In this document: piece by piece, positions 61,818 to 64,000 of the stretch
Position numbering within the stretch: the first letter of the stretch is position 1
Layout of the letters: the number at the start of each line of letters is the position of its first letter
Assembly: GCA_036763105.1 (NCBI GenBank)
Contig: JBAIYS010000011.1
Span: 40,426-104,425, forward strand
From: Peptococcaceae bacterium 1198_IL3148
GTDB taxonomy: Bacteria > Bacillota > Desulfotomaculia > Desulfotomaculales > Desulfohalotomaculaceae
Length of the DNA: 64,000 bases
Reading direction: 5' to 3'
Notes under the pieces: model-generated
Databases searched by the model: none
Told to the model about the DNA's origin: nothing
What the model saw: only the letters and a program-made list of their open reading frames with translations
Made by a program: the position numbers and the translations under genes

Positions 61818-62696
61818 TTAGCAATCGATGATGGGTAGATCTTTATCTATAATACCTAGATCTTCAAGAGCCATCATGGCTTCGCGAAGCACGTGATCGG
61901 CCAATAATGGATCAATGACACTGAGGGCAGTACAATTGTCAATTAATTCCCGTGCAGTGGCTTTAAAATTGCGGATATCTTCTGTGGCAGCAATGGCCTC
62001 TTGGTTAAATCTTTCCAGCCTGGGGATGAGGAAAGCATTAGGTAACCCATCTCCGAAGGCACAGGGGAGGGATTTGCGTTCTAGTAATTTTTCAGGTAGT
62101 AAGTAGTTTTCAAAGGAACGAGGCACCACCATAGACTCTAAATCACCGGCCTGTAGGCGCAATGTTTCAAAACGTTTGGCAAAATCCTTGGCTTGTTCCA
62201 CCAGGTTTCTTTCGGAAGGATCCAGTAAATGAGCGATAAATCTAGCGTGGTCACCCATGATGCGCAGCCAAAAGACATCTTCTTGCAGTAATTCTTCGGC
62301 TATGGGCAGTTTAATGCCATTTTGTAGCCGCAGCAGAATGGTACGAAATCTAATTGCTTCTCTGCGGATATGATCAATTAACAATTGATAATTAAAACCA
62401 CCCAGTTTACACCGCACTAGCAACCCCAGCACATCGCTTTTGTACTCAATAATTTTATCCAAGGCTTCGATAACCACTTGATTTAATTTAGCCACTGCTT
62501 TGGCCTGGCGCGGTGCTTCGTCAGCAAGTTCTCTCAACTCACTAAATAAATCTTCCAGTTTTTTGGCCCGTGCAATTAATTCAGTGGCATCACAGGGCAG
62601 ACCTAGCCTGATAAACAAAGCATGCTCTTGCATAATGCGCAGCCAAAACTGATTTTGCCGCAGTGATTCGTTAATAAAGTCCTGAGATGTATTCAC
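61818..62696 (-). CDS. DUF2935 family protein (two tandem domains)
   Basis: 292 residues from GTG 62696 after AAAGGAGG; an upstream in-frame ATG at 62798 lacks a ribosome site. Two homologous helical halves are visible: QNQFWLRIMQEHALFIRLGL (first) and EDVFWLRIMGDHARFIAHLL (second), each followed by a long helix and REA-x-RFR or NQEA. Conserved E/H/D in EHALF and DHARF suggest a metal-binding four-helix bundle like ferritin or hemerythrin folds, but the function is not known. Confidence 0.88.
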   Translation of the reverse strand: MNTSQDFINESLRQNQFWLRIMQEHALFIRLGLPCDATELIARAKKLEDLFSELRELADEAPRQAKAVAKLNQVVIEALDKIIEYKSDVLGLLVRCKLGGFNYQLLIDHIRREAIRFRTILLRLQNGIKLPIAEELLQEDVFWLRIMGDHARFIAHLLDPSERNLVEQAKDFAKRFETLRLQAGDLESMVVPRSFENYLLPEKLLERKSLPCAFGDGLPNAFLIPRLERFNQEAIAATEDIRNFKATARELIDNCTALSVIDPLLADHVLREAMMALEDLGIIDKDLPIIDC

Positions 62697-62964
62697 TAAA
62701 TAATTCCTCCTTTCATTTTTAATATTATATGGAAAATATTGGTATGCGTTCTGCCTAAATTTTAATACACTAAAGTGCCGCCTGGTATCCATTAACAACC
62801 GCCCCTTACTTTTTTATAGCAAAGGCGATAAATATTATGTATTAAAATTAACCAAACTTTTCTAAAAATTATTATAAATTGTCAGTTGTCATACTTAATT
62901 TATTAGAAAATTGTGATAATATTTTATCGCGACGTCGTATATTGTAGGAAAGGGGAAGATATTG

Positions 62965-64000
62965 TTGAAATTTAACATTGGTCAAAAAATCATTGCCTGC
63001 TTTATAGCGGTGCTAATAATTAATACATTGGTATTGACACTGTATACATTGCCAAAGTTTGAAAAAACCATCTACCAAGAAAAACAAGTAAACATGCGGG
63101 AAAAGGTAGAAACCGTCACTTCAATGCTCAATTACTACCATGGCTTGGAGACCGAAGGCCGGTTAACCACCGAACAAGCCCAACAAATGGCCCGGGAAGC
63201 CATTAGAGTGATGCGTTACGATGGGGATAATTATTATTGGATAGACACCACCGATGTAATTAACGTGTTAATGCCATCAGATCCGGAAACCGAAGGTAAA
63301 AGCCGCATGAACGAAACCGATACCAATGGTAAGTATATGATAAAAGAAATGGTGGCCGGAGCCATCGGTAACCCCAAGGATGGTTTTTACTATGACTATT
63401 GGTTTCCCAAAATGGGAGAAGAAGAACCATCCCCCAAAGGCAGTTATGTAAAACTCTTTGGGCCTTGGAACTGGGTTGTGGGCACAGGCATATACTTAGA
63501 TGATCTGGAAACAATGGTTGCGGCGGAAAAAAGAGAACAACTAATGATTAACGGCTCCTTAATGCTAATGACGCTGGTACTATTGACTTTATACTCTAAT
63601 AAATATATAAAAAAACCAATAGTCACCATGATGGCGGGAGCCAAAGAATTTGCCACCGGCAATTTCACCAACAATATTGAGGTTAAAAGCCAAGATGAAC
63701 TGGGTGAATTGGCAACGGCATTAAATCATATGGCTGACAGTTTAAAAGCATTAATTCAGGACATCTCCGAAAATGCCCACCGGTTAGCGGCCCACAGTCA
63801 ACAATTGGCAGCGTCCAGTGAAGAAGTAAGTGCCACCACCGAAGAAGTGGCCAGCACCACCGTTGAAGTATCCGCCATGTCAACCCAAAGCGCTGACAAT
63901 GCCAATAGTGCGGCTGAGGAAAGCGAAAAAGTAGTACAGATTGCCCAAGCGGGCAATCAATCGGTAACCAACACCATTAATAAAATCAATCAGATAGCTG
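62965..64000 (+). CDS. Methyl-accepting chemotaxis protein with Cache sensor (partial, runs off right edge)
   Basis: It starts at TTG 62965 (or TTG 62962) after GAAAGGGGAAG and is open to the window end, at least 345 residues. Helix 1 (about 10-28), then a Cache_2-like domain with VMRYDGDNYYWIDTTD, KYMIKEMVAGAIGNPKDGFYYDYWFPK and WNWVVGTGIYLDD. Helix 2 is followed by HAMP and the start of the signalling domain (AAHSQQLAASSEEVSATTEEVASTT). The signalling part resembles that of the 46076 receptor. The C-terminus is outside the window. Confidence 0.92.
   Translation, partial: MKFNIGQKIIACFIAVLIINTLVLTLYTLPKFEKTIYQEKQVNMREKVETVTSMLNYYHGLETEGRLTTEQAQQMAREAIRVMRYDGDNYYWIDTTDVINVLMPSDPETEGKSRMNETDTNGKYMIKEMVAGAIGNPKDGFYYDYWFPKMGEEEPSPKGSYVKLFGPWNWVVGTGIYLDDLETMVAAEKREQLMINGSLMLMTLVLLTLYSNKYIKKPIVTMMAGAKEFATGNFTNNIEVKSQDELGELATALNHMADSLKALIQDISENAHRLAAHSQQLAASSEEVSATTEEVASTTVEVSAMSTQSADNANSAAEESEKVVQIAQAGNQSVTNTINKINQIA

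Noticed and set aside
1..64000. CRISPR arrays, insertion sequences, rRNA or tRNA genes
   Set aside because: I looked for spaced direct repeats, transposase-like frames and tRNA/rRNA signatures and saw none.

Overview
The window looks like the chromosome of a spore-forming, anaerobic Firmicute of the Desulfotomaculum/Peptococcaceae type. This is inferred from the triple T-box ilv-leu operon, a glmS ribozyme, a Spo0E-like protein, sigma-I/RsgI, Fur-boxed feoAB, an in-frame UGA that looks like selenocysteine, frequent TTG/GTG starts and moderate GC. The species cannot be named from sequence alone.

Positions 1-16060 are mostly branched-chain amino acid synthesis. A leftward ABC-transporter lipoprotein gene runs off the left edge behind a repeat-bearing leader, and is followed by one unrecognised gene. 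Three promoter/T-box units in series then read Ile (AUC), Val (GUC) and Leu (CUC) codons. They feed ilvD-ilvB-ilvH-ilvC-ilvB2-leuA-leuC-leuD-leuB-cimA. A citramalate synthase supplies the isoleucine precursor, and a second acetolactate synthase large subunit sits inside the operon.

Positions 16090-21780 hold the conserved c-di-AMP/cell-wall cluster cdaA-cdaR-glmM-glmS, with a glmS ribozyme ahead of glmS. Positions 21780-29000 are an AT-rich accessory stretch with small membrane or lipoprotein genes, frameshifted remnants and a diverged duplicated gene pair. That pair flanks an ACR3 arsenite exporter, nagB and a nucleotidyltransferase-like gene.

Positions 29050-41650 are metal and redox genes: csoR-copA-copZ, a CadC-type regulator with a free-standing HMA protein and a cadmium/zinc ATPase, and a Uma2-family protein. 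These are followed by sigI-rsgI with an unusual Met/His-rich RsgI tail beside a secreted Met-rich protein. A phosphoesterase, a small thioredoxin, a predicted selenocysteine thioredoxin with its CcdA partner, and an ArsP-like permease complete this block. Similar AT-rich boxes precede several arsenic/thioredoxin-type genes.

Positions 41900-64000 are mixed: a small sigma-region-4-like protein, a CAP-domain secreted protein, an amino acid permease, an MFS remnant, Spo0E-like, two chemotaxis receptors, a GH18-type protein, azlCD, the Fur-regulated feo operon, an AI-2E-family exporter, glutaredoxin, prfC, a DinG-type helicase, a natAB-type ABC exporter and a DUF2935 protein. No IS element, rRNA, tRNA or CRISPR array was seen.
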